Positions 40,845-50,742 of a stretch of 64,000 nt of DNA are shown here, one piece after another. Positions within the stretch are counted from its first letter, which is position 1. Each line of letters begins with the position of its first letter. Source of the DNA: an uncultured Oscillospiraceae bacterium. Its GTDB lineage: Bacteria > Bacillota > Clostridia > Oscillospirales > Oscillospiraceae. The notes under the pieces were generated by a model. That model made no database searches, was not told the origin of the DNA, and saw only the letters and a list, made by a program, of their open reading frames with translations. The translations under genes were made by a program, and so were the position numbers. The DNA lies in contig CAAEEO010000034.1 in the NCBI GenBank assembly GCA_900754965.1, forward strand, positions 10,712 to 74,711, in the 5' to 3' direction.

Positions 40845-41447
40845 ATGAAGGGTATTGAAAAAATCACGGCCCGCATCGCCGCGGACGCTGAAACGGAGAT
40901 CGCCGTTATCCGGCAGGAATCCGACCAGCGGATTGCACAGATCCGAGCCGATTACGAAAAACAAGCACAGGAAAGTGCTGCTGCGATCCTCCGCGAGGGG
41001 GAGAAAGAAAATCAGCAGCGTGCCTCCCGCATTGAAAGAACCGCACAGCTCGAGTCCAAGCGGAGCATCCTGACCATGAAACAGGAAATGGTCTCCAAGG
41101 CGTTTGAACTGGCGAAGGAAAAAATCACACAGATGCCCCAGGCAGACTATGTGGACTTTTTGGTCAAACAGGTCGCACAGGCGGCCTCCACCGGCCGGGA
41201 AATGCTGATTCTGAATCAGAAAGATCGGGATCGGTGCGGAAAACAGGTGGTCGAGGCTGCCAACGAGGCACTGAAGGCGAAGGGTCTGGCCGGTGCGCTG
41301 TCTCTGTCTGAAGAGACCCGCCCCATGACTGGCGGCTTTGTGCTGAAACAGGGCGATGTGGAAGTCAACTGCACAGTAGACCTTCTGCTGGAACTCGCCC
41401 GGGGTGAACTCGCCGCTCAGGTAGCGGAGGTGCTCTTTGAGGGCTGA
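40845..41447 (+). CDS. atpE: V/A-type ATPase subunit E (peripheral stalk)
   Basis: A 200-residue subunit: a long N-terminal helix (about 1-80, ITARIAADAETEIAVIRQESDQ) that pairs with subunit H, and a C-terminal alpha/beta head (about 90-200; RPMTGGFVLKQGDVEVNCTVD). It links the catalytic head to subunit I. It sits in the conserved K-E-C order. Confidence 0.92.
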   Translation: MKGIEKITARIAADAETEIAVIRQESDQRIAQIRADYEKQAQESAAAILREGEKENQQRASRIERTAQLESKRSILTMKQEMVSKAFELAKEKITQMPQADYVDFLVKQVAQAASTGREMLILNQKDRDRCGKQVVEAANEALKAKGLAGALSLSEETRPMTGGFVLKQGDVEVNCTVDLLLELARGELAAQVAEVLFEG

Positions 41448-41494
41448 ATATCAGCCCTCTGGGCGCGAAAATTTACCGGCGAGGAGGTAAGGAG

Positions 41495-42493
41495 TTGTCA
41501 AAAGTAACAGACAGGGATTATCTGGGTCTGACAGCGATGCTGCGGGCCAGAGAATCCAAGATGCTGGACCGGGACAGAATGGACCGGATGCTGAATGCAT
41601 CCAGCTATGGGGATGCGGCAAAGCTGCTGACCGACTGCGGTTATGAAGATCTGTCCTCCATGAATGCCAACGAAGTGGATGCGGCGCTGAATGCGCGGCG
41701 CGCGGAGATTTACGAGGAGATCGGCCGCATGGCCCCGGAACCGGAGCTGGTGGATGTCTTCCGGCTCAAATATGACTATCATAATGCAAAAGTTGCACTG
41801 AAGGCGGCAGCAATGGGAACCGATGGAACCCATCTGTACAACCACGCAGGCTGCACCTCGGTGGAGACCCTGGAAGAGGCACTGGCGGAAGACCATTTCA
41901 GCGCATTGCCTCAGGCACTGGCCAAGGCATTGCAGGAGGCCAGGGATACACTGGGAAAGACCGGCAACCCTCAGATGGCAGATTTTGTTTTGGATCGGGC
42001 CTATTTTGCCCAGCTCCAGAACATGGCTGAGAAAGCGGGGGGCGCATACCTGAAAGGATATGTGCGCCTGCTGATCGATGCGGCCAATCTGCGTGCTGCA
42101 GTGCGCACGGTGCGCATGGACCACGGCGTGGATTTCCTGCTCCAGGCGCTGGTGCCCGGCGGAACGGTTTCTGTGGATACTGTGGCCCAGGCGGCCATGT
42201 CCGGTGACGGTCTGACGGCACTGTTCAATGCAACGGTTCTGCAAAATGCTGCTGCAATGGGCGTTGAGGCCATGAAAGGCGGCTCCATGACCAAATTTGA
42301 ACTGGCTTGCGACAATGCAGTCACCGCTTATTTGGGCGGTGCGAAACTGATCAGTTTCGGCAGCGAGCCGGTGGTGGAATATCTGGCCATGGTAGAAACG
42401 GAGATCACGGCTGTCCGGATGATTTTGACCGGCCGCCTGGCCGGCATCGAGCCGAGTGTAATCCGGGAAAGGCTGCGTGATATCAATGCTTAA
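41495..42493 (+). CDS. atpC: V/A-type ATPase subunit C (central stalk-to-ring adaptor)
   Basis: A 332-residue helical, funnel-shaped subunit d/C: YLGLTAMLRARESKMLDRDRM, LKYDYHNAKVALKA and the final YLAMVETEITAVRMILTGRLAG are typical. It joins the central shaft to the K ring. The start codon is TTG, preceded by GAGGAGGTAAGGAG. Its last codons overlap the start of atpF. Confidence 0.92.
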   Translation: MSKVTDRDYLGLTAMLRARESKMLDRDRMDRMLNASSYGDAAKLLTDCGYEDLSSMNANEVDAALNARRAEIYEEIGRMAPEPELVDVFRLKYDYHNAKVALKAAAMGTDGTHLYNHAGCTSVETLEEALAEDHFSALPQALAKALQEARDTLGKTGNPQMADFVLDRAYFAQLQNMAEKAGGAYLKGYVRLLIDAANLRAAVRTVRMDHGVDFLLQALVPGGTVSVDTVAQAAMSGDGLTALFNATVLQNAAAMGVEAMKGGSMTKFELACDNAVTAYLGGAKLISFGSEPVVEYLAMVETEITAVRMILTGRLAGIEPSVIRERLRDINA

Positions 42494-42803
42494 AATCGCC
42501 GTTATGGGCGGACGCGAGACCGTTATGGGCTTTAAAGCTCTGGGACTGGACGCGTTCCCCGTGTCCGATGCTGCCGAGGCAAAGGAAACGCTCCGGCACT
42601 TGACCCGCGAGGCTGAGGATGAGTACGCCATCATCTATATTGAAGAGAATCTGGCGGAACCCTTGGCACGGGAGATCGACAAATTTAAGGACAAACCAAC
42701 GCCGGCAATCATTTTGATTCCCGGAAGAGAGGGTTCGCTGGGCCTGGGCCAGTCGGCATTGAGGGCCGCAGTCGAGCGCGCAGTTGGCTCTGATATCCTT
42801 TAA
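42486..42803 (+). CDS. atpF: V/A-type ATPase subunit F (central shaft)
   Basis: A 105-residue Rossmann-like subunit: KIAVMGGRETVMGFKALGLDAFPV, EYAIIYIEENLAE and ILIPGREGSLGLG match the family. It lies along subunit D in the shaft. I chose the ATG at 42486, which overlaps the atpC stop (ATGCTTAA); a GTG at 42477 is in frame. Confidence 0.92.
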   Translation: MLKIAVMGGRETVMGFKALGLDAFPVSDAAEAKETLRHLTREAEDEYAIIYIEENLAEPLAREIDKFKDKPTPAIILIPGREGSLGLGQSALRAAVERAVGSDIL

Positions 42804-42819
42804 GAAGGAAGGTACGTTA

Positions 42820-44589
42820 ATGAGCGGAACGATAGTAAAAGTTTCAGGCCCGCTGGTCGTCGCAAACGGCATGGCTGACGCAAACGTGTCGGACGTGGTG
42901 CGTGTTGGCGAACAGCGCCTGATCGGTGAGATTCTGAACATGACCGGAGACAGCGCCTCCATTCAGGTGTATGAGGAGACCTCCGGTATCGGCCCCGGCG
43001 CAAAGGTGGAGGCCATGGGCCTGCCCCTGTCCGTGGAACTGGGACCGGGTATGCTGGACAATATTTATGACGGAATTCAGCGTCCTCTGCCGGAAATCAA
43101 AGCCATTGCTGGCGACACCATTTCCAGAGGTATGGATGTGCCCGCGCTGAACCGGCAGAAAAAATGGGAATTCGTTCCTGTGGCAAAGGTCGGAGACAAA
43201 GTGGTGGCCGGCGATGTGCTGGGTACCGTCCAGGAGACCTCTGCGATTCTGCATAAGATCATGGTGCCTAACGGCGTTTCCGGTACGGTGGAAAAGATCA
43301 TTTCCGGTCAGCACACCGTGGAGGAAACCATTGCCGTGGTGAAGACTGATAAGGGCGAGAGCAAAGAGCTGAACATGATTCAGCGTTGGCCTGTCCGTGT
43401 GGCCCGGCCCTATGCAAAGAAGTTCATGCCTGCACGGCCTATGAACTCCGGACAGCGTATCATTGATACCCTGTTCCCCATTGCCAAGGGCGGCACTGCC
43501 GCTGTCCCCGGCCCCTTCGGTTCCGGTAAAACAGTGGTGCAGCATCAGCTGGCCAAGTGGTCTGATGTGGACATCGTGGTCTACATCGGCTGCGGCGAGC
43601 GCGGCAACGAGATGACCGACGTTCTGATGGAGTTCCCCGAACTGAAGGACCCCCGGAACGGCGAGCCTCTGATGAAACGGACGGTGCTGATCGCCAACAC
43701 CTCCGATATGCCCGTGGCAGCACGTGAGGCTTCTATTTACACAGGTATCACCATCGCAGAGTACTTCCGCGATATGGGTTACGATGTGGCAGTTTTGGCT
43801 GACTCTACCTCCCGTTGGGCTGAGGCTCTGCGTGAGATGTCCGGTCGTCTGGAAGAGATGCCCGGCGAAGAAGGTTACCCGGCATACCTGGCCTCCCGTA
43901 TTGCACAGTTCTACGAACGGGCCGGCTGCGTGCAGTGCATGGGCAGCGACGAGCGGCAGGGCAGTGTCACAGCCATCGGCGCCGTGTCCCCTCCGGGCGG
44001 CGATATTTCCGAGCCTGTCTCTCAGGCGACCATGCGTATCGTCAAAGTGTTCTGGGCACTGGATTCCAACCTGGCTTATGCCCGTCACTTCCCGGCTATC
44101 AACTGGCTGACCTCCTACTCTTTGTATGTGGATACGCTGGCTGCATGGTACAGTGAGCAGTTTGGTGAAAAGTATATGGCAAACCGCGCCAGAACCATGA
44201 ACATTCTGCAGAAGGAAGACGAACTGCAGGAAATCGTTCGTCTGGTGGGCCAGGATGCACTGTCCCCCGATGACCGTCTGACCATGGAAACGGCGAAGAG
44301 CATCCGTGAGGACTTCCTGCAGCAGAACGCATTTATGGATGAGGACGCTTATTCCTCCTATGCAAAACAGTTCCGTCTGCTGGATCTGATCCTGACCTAT
44401 GACGATCTGTGCAGAGAGGCTTTGAGCCAGGGCGCCAATATGAACGCACTGTTCAAGATTCCTGCAAGAGAAAAGATCGGCTACGCCAAGATGACTGCCC
44501 CCGAAAAGTTTGAGGCAGAGTACGCCCAGATCGAAACCGATATGAAGGCACAGATCCAGGCTGTCATCGAGGGAGGAAACGAGGAATGA
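42820..44589 (+). CDS. atpA: V/A-type ATPase catalytic subunit A
   Basis: A 589-residue catalytic subunit. Walker A is GPFGSGKTVVQ near residue 231. The non-homologous insert (about 110-190) that marks V/A-type A subunits is present, as are the catalytic GCGERGNEM and the ADSTSRWAEALREMSGRLEEMP segment. It hydrolyses or makes ATP. AAGGAAGG lies before the ATG at 42820. The stop overlaps the atpB start (ATGA). Confidence 0.97.
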   Translation: MSGTIVKVSGPLVVANGMADANVSDVVRVGEQRLIGEILNMTGDSASIQVYEETSGIGPGAKVEAMGLPLSVELGPGMLDNIYDGIQRPLPEIKAIAGDTISRGMDVPALNRQKKWEFVPVAKVGDKVVAGDVLGTVQETSAILHKIMVPNGVSGTVEKIISGQHTVEETIAVVKTDKGESKELNMIQRWPVRVARPYAKKFMPARPMNSGQRIIDTLFPIAKGGTAAVPGPFGSGKTVVQHQLAKWSDVDIVVYIGCGERGNEMTDVLMEFPELKDPRNGEPLMKRTVLIANTSDMPVAAREASIYTGITIAEYFRDMGYDVAVLADSTSRWAEALREMSGRLEEMPGEEGYPAYLASRIAQFYERAGCVQCMGSDERQGSVTAIGAVSPPGGDISEPVSQATMRIVKVFWALDSNLAYARHFPAINWLTSYSLYVDTLAAWYSEQFGEKYMANRARTMNILQKEDELQEIVRLVGQDALSPDDRLTMETAKSIREDFLQQNAFMDEDAYSSYAKQFRLLDLILTYDDLCREALSQGANMNALFKIPAREKIGYAKMTAPEKFEAEYAQIETDMKAQIQAVIEGGNEE

Positions 44590-45959
44590 TCAAAGAATAT
44601 AAAACAATCAAAGAGATCGCCAGCCCTCTGATGGTCGTGGAAGGCGTAGAAGGCGTCACCTTCGACGAGCTGGCTGAGATCGAACTGCCCAGCGGTGAAA
44701 AACGCCGCTGCAAAGTGTTGGAAGTGGACGGAGACCGTGCTGTTGTGCAGCTGTTTGAGTCCGCACAGGGCATCAACCTGGCACAGTCCAAGGTCCGTTT
44801 CCTGGGACACCCCCTGGAACTGGCGGTTTCCGAGGATATGCTGGGCCGCGTGTTCAACGGTATGGGTCAGCCCATCGACGGAGGCCCCGACATTCTGGCA
44901 GAGGCGCACATGGACATCAACGGCCTGCCCATGAACCCGGCAGCCCGTGCGTATCCCGCAGAGTTTATCCAGACCGGCGTTTCCGCCATTGATGGTCTGA
45001 ACACTCTGGTTCGTGGTCAGAAACTGCCCATCTTCTCCGGCTCCGGTCTGCCCCACGCCGCTCTGGCTGCACAGATCGCTCGTCAGGCGAAGGTTCTGGG
45101 CGATAACGAGACTTTCGCTGTGGTGTTTGCTGCAATCGGTATCACTTTCGAGGAATCTGAATTCTTCATTCAGGACTTCCGCCGCACCGGCGCCATCGAT
45201 CGTACTGTGGTATTCTCCAACTTGGCCAATGACCCCGCCGTCGAGCGTATTGCAACGCCCCGTATGGCTCTGACCTGCGCAGAATACCTGGCTTTTGAAA
45301 AAGGCATGCAGGTGCTGGTCATTTTGACGGATATTACCAACTACGCAGAGGCTCTGCGTGAGGTGTCCGCGGCAAAGAAGGAAGTTCCCGGTCGCCGTGG
45401 TTACCCCGGCTACCTGTACACTGACCTTGCTACCATGTACGAACGTGCCGGCCGCCGTCAGGGGAAGAATGGTTCTATCACGATGATTCCCATTCTGACC
45501 ATGCCGGAAGATGACAAGACCCACCCCATCCCCGACCTGACCGGATACATTACCGAGGGCCAGATCATTTTGAGCCGTGAGCTGTACCGCAAGGGCCTGA
45601 CGCCTCCCATTGATGTTCTGCCGTCTCTGAGCCGTCTGAAAGATAAGGGTATTGGTGAGGGTAAGACCCGCGCGGACCACTCCGGCACCATGAACCAGCT
45701 GTTTGCCGCTTATTCCCGCGGCAAGGATGCCAAGGAACTGATGACCATTTTGGGCGAGGCAGCATTGTCCGATGACGATAAGATGTTTGCAAAATTCGCA
45801 GACGAATTTGAGCAGCAGTATGTCAATCAGGGCAATAACACTGACCGCACCATTCAGGAGACGCTGGATCTGGGATGGCAGCTGCTGAAACTTCTGCCCA
45901 GAACGGAACTGAAACGAATCAAACCCGAGATGATCGACAAGTACATGCCCAAAGATTGA
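44586..45959 (+). CDS. atpB: V/A-type ATPase regulatory subunit B
   Basis: A 457-residue non-catalytic nucleotide-site subunit. The P-loop position reads SGSGLPHAAL instead of a Walker A, as in all B subunits. GITFEESEFFIQDFR, LTDITNYAEALREVSAAKKEVPGRRGYPGY and YTDLATMYERAGR are family motifs. It alternates with A in the hexamer. Confidence 0.97.
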   Translation: MIKEYKTIKEIASPLMVVEGVEGVTFDELAEIELPSGEKRRCKVLEVDGDRAVVQLFESAQGINLAQSKVRFLGHPLELAVSEDMLGRVFNGMGQPIDGGPDILAEAHMDINGLPMNPAARAYPAEFIQTGVSAIDGLNTLVRGQKLPIFSGSGLPHAALAAQIARQAKVLGDNETFAVVFAAIGITFEESEFFIQDFRRTGAIDRTVVFSNLANDPAVERIATPRMALTCAEYLAFEKGMQVLVILTDITNYAEALREVSAAKKEVPGRRGYPGYLYTDLATMYERAGRRQGKNGSITMIPILTMPEDDKTHPIPDLTGYITEGQIILSRELYRKGLTPPIDVLPSLSRLKDKGIGEGKTRADHSGTMNQLFAAYSRGKDAKELMTILGEAALSDDDKMFAKFADEFEQQYVNQGNNTDRTIQETLDLGWQLLKLLPRTELKRIKPEMIDKYMPKD

Positions 45960-45991
45960 CGCACGCATCGAAACGCAATTGAGGTGATGAT

Positions 45992-46642
45992 ATGGCAAAT
46001 GCCGTAGTAACTCCGACTCGGATGGTGCTGAATCAGCAGAAAAAACGGCTGAAAACAGCGCGGAAGGGTCACAAGTTAATGAAAGACAAGTGCGACGAAC
46101 TGATGCGTCAATTCATGGACATTGTGCGGCTGAACAAGGAACTGCGGACCAAGGTGGAGGAAGGACTGACGGCAGCGTTTGGATCGCTGACTGTGGCCTC
46201 GGCCATCATGTCTCCGGAGATGCTGGAGCAGGCGCTGATGTATCCCAGACAGAGCGTGGAACTGCAAGTGAAGTACAAGAACGTGATGAGCGTTAATGTG
46301 CCGCAGTACACATTCAAGACGAAGAACAATGACCCCAGTGAGATTTATCCCTATGGCTTTGCACAGACCAGCGGTGAGTTGGACGACGCACTGGACCAGA
46401 TGGCCCGGGTGTTTGAAGATATGCTGGAACTGGCACAAGTGGAAAAGACGATGCAGCTTTTGGCGGAGGAAATCGAAAAGACTCGCCGCCGGGTGAATGC
46501 ACTGGAGTATGTCATGATTCCGGAACTGGAAGGGAACATCAAGTACATTTCCATGAAACTGGAAGAAAACGACAATGCAACAAAGGTTCGTTTGCTGAAA
46601 GTGAAGGACATGGTTCTGGAGAAGAGCCACGACTTCAAGTAA
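45992..46642 (+). CDS. atpD: V/A-type ATPase subunit D (central shaft)
   Basis: A 216-residue coiled-coil shaft subunit: VVTPTRMVLNQQKKRLKTARKGHKLMKDKCDELMR at the start and the C-terminal KTRRRVNALEYVMIPELEGNIKYI are diagnostic. It turns inside the A/B hexamer. It is the last gene before a terminator. Confidence 0.96.
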   Translation: MANAVVTPTRMVLNQQKKRLKTARKGHKLMKDKCDELMRQFMDIVRLNKELRTKVEEGLTAAFGSLTVASAIMSPEMLEQALMYPRQSVELQVKYKNVMSVNVPQYTFKTKNNDPSEIYPYGFAQTSGELDDALDQMARVFEDMLELAQVEKTMQLLAEEIEKTRRRVNALEYVMIPELEGNIKYISMKLEENDNATKVRLLKVKDMVLEKSHDFK

Positions 46643-46645
46643 CAA

Positions 46646-46680
46646 AAAAATCCGCTCAACAAAAAGTTGAGCGGATTTTT
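46646..46680 (+). terminator. Terminator of the V/A-ATPase operon
   Basis: A 15-pair stem AAAAATCCGCTCAAC/GTTGAGCGGATTTTT with an AAAAA loop. Confidence 0.95.
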
Positions 46681-46697
46681 GCATTATGATTGTGAAA

Positions 46698-46725
46698 GGA
46701 CGCTCCTCGCTATGGGGGAGCGTCC
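46698..46725 (-). terminator. Probable terminator of the nitroreductase gene
   Basis: A perfect nine-pair stem GGACGCTCC/GGAGCGTCC. Read leftward it is followed by only TTTC, so it is weak. Confidence 0.6.
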
Positions 46726-46753
46726 TGGTTCGATTACTAAATTGCAGAGAATT

Positions 46754-47521
46754 TCAGCGCCAATCCACTTGCGCTTTAGGGCGCCAGGGAATGTTGCAGT
46801 AAGGCTCATCTTCCGGGTATCCGCACAGCAGCGTGCAGGCCACATGGTATCCCTCAGGAATCTCCAGGAATTTCTGAATCGCAGGCAGATTGCGGGAGAA
46901 ATGCGTGAGATATCCACCCCAACAGCTGCCAATCCCGCATTTACGCAGCAGGAGCTCCAGGGTCGTGGCAGCAATGACGGCGTCGGTGTCGGGGTTCATA
47001 GCCCGGTCTGGGGCGAGGGCGAAGATCACAACAGAGCAGCCGCAGGTCACGCTGTCCCGATTACCTTTTTTTCTCTGAGCCACCAATTCCGGCGCAACAT
47101 CTGCTGCCTCACAGGCATCGATCACCGCATGATAAATCTGGTCACACTTTTCCCTGCCACGGAAAACCAGCCAACGGGTCTGGTGCAGATTTTTTCCGCT
47201 GGGCGCCCATTGGGCCATGTCCAAAGCCCATGCCAGGTCATCCTGGTGCGGGGTATCCGTGCGGAAATGGCGATTGCTGCGGCGGGTCATAATGAGTTGC
47301 AGCGTATCGTCTTCCGGGGTATCTGGATATTCTTCATAAGTCGGAACAAAGTCAAAATGAATGGCTTTTTGAGAACAAACAGCGGAGCAGTGCATACACT
47401 GCAGGCAGTGCAGATTCTCCCGCACTTCCGGCCCGTTTGCACCCATAGACAAATGGTGGGTGGGGCATACGCCGGCACACGCGCCGCACTGTATACACCG
47501 GTCTTTTGAAATAGTGATCAT
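46754..47521 (-). CDS. Ferredoxin-nitroreductase fusion
   Basis: A 255-residue two-domain protein. The N-terminal part (about 1-60) has two 4Fe-4S motifs, CIQCGACAGVCP and CLQCMHCSAVC. The rest is an FMN-dependent nitroreductase fold (RRSNRHFR, QWAPSGKNLHQTRW, ATTLELLLRKCGIGSCWGGY, and a final GYPEDEPYCNIPWRP). Electrons may pass from the clusters to FMN and reduce small quinone- or nitro-like substrates; the natural substrate is unknown. GGGGGAT lies before the ATG at 47521; a longer in-frame extension lacks such a site. It follows the nucleotidyltransferase gene on the same strand. Confidence 0.9.
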   Translation of the reverse strand: MITISKDRCIQCGACAGVCPTHHLSMGANGPEVRENLHCLQCMHCSAVCSQKAIHFDFVPTYEEYPDTPEDDTLQLIMTRRSNRHFRTDTPHQDDLAWALDMAQWAPSGKNLHQTRWLVFRGREKCDQIYHAVIDACEAADVAPELVAQRKKGNRDSVTCGCSVVIFALAPDRAMNPDTDAVIAATTLELLLRKCGIGSCWGGYLTHFSRNLPAIQKFLEIPEGYHVACTLLCGYPEDEPYCNIPWRPKAQVDWR

Positions 47522-47568
47522 GGTTGTATCCCCCTTTTCCAATAGTATAATCGGGAGGGGGACAAGTT

Positions 47569-48570
47569 TCAAGAACTTTGTCTTTCCACGAAGGCGGCAA
47601 AGGTGTTGGCGGTTTCTGCGGTGTTGGATTCGACTACGATGGCACTGCGACTTGCGTCAGGATGGATGTGAACAAAAGCGTCTTTATTTCCAAAATGGAT
47701 GCCGTCGGAGAAATCTGCTCCCAGTTCCATCATGGCAGAGGTTACGGTCTGCATGACGGCAGCGCGGTCAGTGCAGGGAATCCGATGGACATGTTCAGCG
47801 TGGGAGCACGGGGGAACGGTGACGGGAACGGGGGCAGCGGAGACAGAATCAGAGATGCGATAAATGCCATCCAGGGCGTCCAAACAGCACTGGTAATACG
47901 CTTTTGGTGTGCCGATGTCTCGCCAATATCCCTCCATGATTACGCCGTGGAGGGGTTCACCGTAGGCCAGTAAGGCTGGAAACAGTTCTTTTCCAAAATC
48001 GCAGGGAGTATCGTTCGGAACATAGTCCATAACATGAGGGGTCAAAATATAGACTCCCGTGTTGATGAGATTCGTGACGACATGATCCCAACTGGGTTTT
48101 TCTGTGAACTGGAGGATTTTTCCGCTCTTATCGGACAAAACCAGGCCGTACTGCAGTGGGTCCGGGTGCGGATACAGGGCAATGGTGGCTGCAGGCCGGA
48201 CCGTTTCATGGGCCCGAATCAGCCGGGTGAGATCAAAGTCACAGGCAGCATCCCCGCTGATGACCAGAAAATCTTCTCCGTCCCAAAAATCCTGACAGGC
48301 TTTTACGCCGCCGGCGGTGCCCAGAGGGTCTTTTTCCAGAGAATAACTCAGGTGGACGCCATAACGGCTGCCGTTTCCGAAATGATCGACGATAGGACGG
48401 GGATTGTATTTTAATGTAATACAGATCTCACGAATACCATGTGCTGTCAGCAGTTCTAAAATGCGCTCCAACACAGGCTTGCCTAAAATGGGCACCATGG
48501 GTTTGGGGAGAGGCCCGGTGACGGGTTTGAGTCGTTTTCCCTCGCCGCCGGCCAGAATAATTGCTTTCAT
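47569..48570 (-). CDS. Sugar-1-phosphate nucleotidyltransferase with a phosphomannomutase-like C-terminal tail
   Basis: A 333-residue protein. The N-terminal nucleotidyltransferase (about 1-235) starts LAGGEGKRLKPVTGPLPKPM, with EKDPLGTAGG, VISGDAACDFD and GYWRDIGTP. The C-terminal segment (about 255-330) ends DGIHFGNKDAFVHIHPDASR and SAIVVESNTAETAN, which looks like the last domain of phosphomannomutases. Longer bacterial fusions carry a left-handed helix and full mutase domains between these parts; both are absent here. The first domain should make an NDP-sugar, but base and sugar cannot be told. The ATG has an AGGTGATCC site. Confidence 0.82.
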   Translation of the reverse strand: MKAIILAGGEGKRLKPVTGPLPKPMVPILGKPVLERILELLTAHGIREICITLKYNPRPIVDHFGNGSRYGVHLSYSLEKDPLGTAGGVKACQDFWDGEDFLVISGDAACDFDLTRLIRAHETVRPAATIALYPHPDPLQYGLVLSDKSGKILQFTEKPSWDHVVTNLINTGVYILTPHVMDYVPNDTPCDFGKELFPALLAYGEPLHGVIMEGYWRDIGTPKAYYQCCLDALDGIYRISDSVSAAPVPVTVPPCSHAEHVHRIPCTDRAAVMQTVTSAMMELGADFSDGIHFGNKDAFVHIHPDASRSAIVVESNTAETANTFAAFVERQSS

Positions 48571-48736
48571 GACGGATCACCTCGCGGGGATAGTATATCC
48601 AGGGAAATGCTCTTTATTTGTTCCGCAGACCCGGGAGAAGAACTTTGATTTTAGCGGTTGTAATTATTTCGTGGATTTGCTATAATATTTCCCTATATTG
48701 GGTGAGTATGAGCACTGAACCTGAGGGGGGCTGGAA

Positions 48737-50725
48737 ATGTTCAGAAAATTAGGCAGAGTCAATCAGAAAAGTCCCAGAATGTATCTGATTTGGCTGACAT
48801 TGTTCACCTTGGCATCCCTGCTGACTGAGCAGTATTATCTGGCAGCCGGGGAGGGATTGGTGACGCTGATTCTGCTGGTGTACGCAGTGGTCTCCAGTCG
48901 GAAAAGCCAAAAAGAATTGATGCGGATGTTGGAGTCTGTGTCCTATAATGCAGATACTGCCAGGAACAATACGCTGACCAATTTTCCGTTGCCGATGGCG
49001 GTATTCAGCATAGAAACGACCCGGGTGATTTGGGCCAATCAGATCTTTTTTGACACCTGCGGTTTCTCTGGAATGAAATATGACAAGGCAATTTCAGAAT
49101 ATGTACCGGCCTTTAACGGAAAGTGGCTGTTGGAGGGAAAAACGCAGTATCCGGGACTTTTGGAGATCAACGGGAAAAAATTCCGGATTCACGGCAATAT
49201 TGTCAACACAGACCGGGAAGAGCAGAACGGAGATTTCATGGGCATCACCTACTGGGTGGATGTGACGGAATATGATCAGATCCGGGAACGGTATGAGAAC
49301 TCCAAACCGGTGGCTGCGGTAATCGTTATCGACAATTACGAGGAACTGCTGAAGAACCAGACAGACCGGATCAAGGGCGAACTGCGTGACTCCATTGAAG
49401 AAAAATTGGTTCACTGGACGGACGGGAAAAACGGCCTGCTCCAGAAATATGACCGTGACCGCTATATGTTCCTGTTCGAAGAGCAGTACATCGGGGAATT
49501 GATGGAAGATAAATTTTCCATTCTGGAGACAGTCCACGAAGTGGTCAATCCCCAAGGGATTCACGCCAGCGTGAGCATCGGCGTAGGACGGGACGGCGGT
49601 GGATTGGCTGAGAATTTCCACTTTGCCATGTTGGGCATCGAGATGGCGCTGTCCCGTGGCGGTGACCAGGCGGTGATCAAAAACCGTTTTAACTTTGAAT
49701 TCTTTGGCGGGCGCGGCAGTGCCATGGAAACACGCACGAAGGTGAAGTCCCGGGTGATGGCCAACGCGCTGAAGAAACTGATCGTGGATTCCAGTATGGT
49801 TCTGGTGATGGGACACAAATACGCCGATTTGGATGCAGTAGGGTCTGCCGTGGGTGTGTGCTGCGCTGCCAGATTGAACGGTGTGGAGAGTCATATCGTG
49901 ATCGACAAGGACTGCCCGGCGAAACCGCTGATTCGGAAACTGGAGCAGGATGAGGTTTATTCCGATGTGTTTATCACCGAGCAGGAGGCTATGATTCGGG
50001 CAGATTCCCGCACACTGCTGGTGGTGGTGGATACCAACTGTCCTGAGCAGGTGGAAAATGAGCGATTGCTCCAGACCTGTAACCGGGTGGCAGTGGTGGA
50101 TCATCACCGCAGAGGGGTTTCTTACATTGATCGGGCTGTGCTCACATTTCTGGAACCCAGTGCCTCTTCGGCCAGTGAGCTGATAACGGAATTGCTCCAG
50201 GAAATTGCCACTACGGAGGAGATCACGGAGATCGAGGCGGAGGCACTGCTGTCCGGTATTGTATTGGATACCAAAAGCTTTAATATCCGGACCGGTGAGC
50301 GTACATTTGAATCTGCGGCATTTCTGCGTCGGGTAGGCGCCAGTACGACAGCCGTTAAGCGCCTGCTCCAGAATGACATGGCCTGCAATGTGCAGAAGTA
50401 CAGCATTATGCAGTCGGCCAAGGAATACCGGGGTGTGGTCATTGCGGCCCCGGAAACACCTCAGGAACGGGTGGTGGCGGCACAGGCGGCCGACGACCTG
50501 CTGAATATTGCCGGGGCTGAGGCATCGATCGTGATCTATCCCACGGCGGACGGCAATGTGTTTGCATCCGCGCGCTCCATCGGCGATATGAATGTGCAGC
50601 TGATTATGGAAAAGCTGGGAGGCGGTGGAAACCGTGCAGCCGCAGCGGCACAAATGAACGGAATTTCTCTGGCGGAGGCTGTGGAACGGCTTCATAAGAC
50701 CATTGATGCATATTTGGATGAATAA
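48737..50725 (+). CDS. gdpP: GdpP, cyclic-di-AMP phosphodiesterase
   Basis: A 662-residue membrane phosphodiesterase. Two helices (about 17-55) are followed by a PAS-like region (about 85-175), a degenerate GGDEF domain (about 185-315), a DHH domain with GHKYADLDAVGS (about 358) and VVDHHRR (about 453), and a DHHA1 domain with GGGGNRAAAAAQM (about 628). It degrades c-di-AMP, which controls potassium and turgor. GGGGGGCTGG precedes the ATG. It heads the gdpP-rplI-dnaB cluster conserved in Firmicutes. Confidence 0.95.
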   Translation: MFRKLGRVNQKSPRMYLIWLTLFTLASLLTEQYYLAAGEGLVTLILLVYAVVSSRKSQKELMRMLESVSYNADTARNNTLTNFPLPMAVFSIETTRVIWANQIFFDTCGFSGMKYDKAISEYVPAFNGKWLLEGKTQYPGLLEINGKKFRIHGNIVNTDREEQNGDFMGITYWVDVTEYDQIRERYENSKPVAAVIVIDNYEELLKNQTDRIKGELRDSIEEKLVHWTDGKNGLLQKYDRDRYMFLFEEQYIGELMEDKFSILETVHEVVNPQGIHASVSIGVGRDGGGLAENFHFAMLGIEMALSRGGDQAVIKNRFNFEFFGGRGSAMETRTKVKSRVMANALKKLIVDSSMVLVMGHKYADLDAVGSAVGVCCAARLNGVESHIVIDKDCPAKPLIRKLEQDEVYSDVFITEQEAMIRADSRTLLVVVDTNCPEQVENERLLQTCNRVAVVDHHRRGVSYIDRAVLTFLEPSASSASELITELLQEIATTEEITEIEAEALLSGIVLDTKSFNIRTGERTFESAAFLRRVGASTTAVKRLLQNDMACNVQKYSIMQSAKEYRGVVIAAPETPQERVVAAQAADDLLNIAGAEASIVIYPTADGNVFASARSIGDMNVQLIMEKLGGGGNRAAAAAQMNGISLAEAVERLHKTIDAYLDE

Positions 50726-50742
50726 TAGAAAGGAAATAGAGT

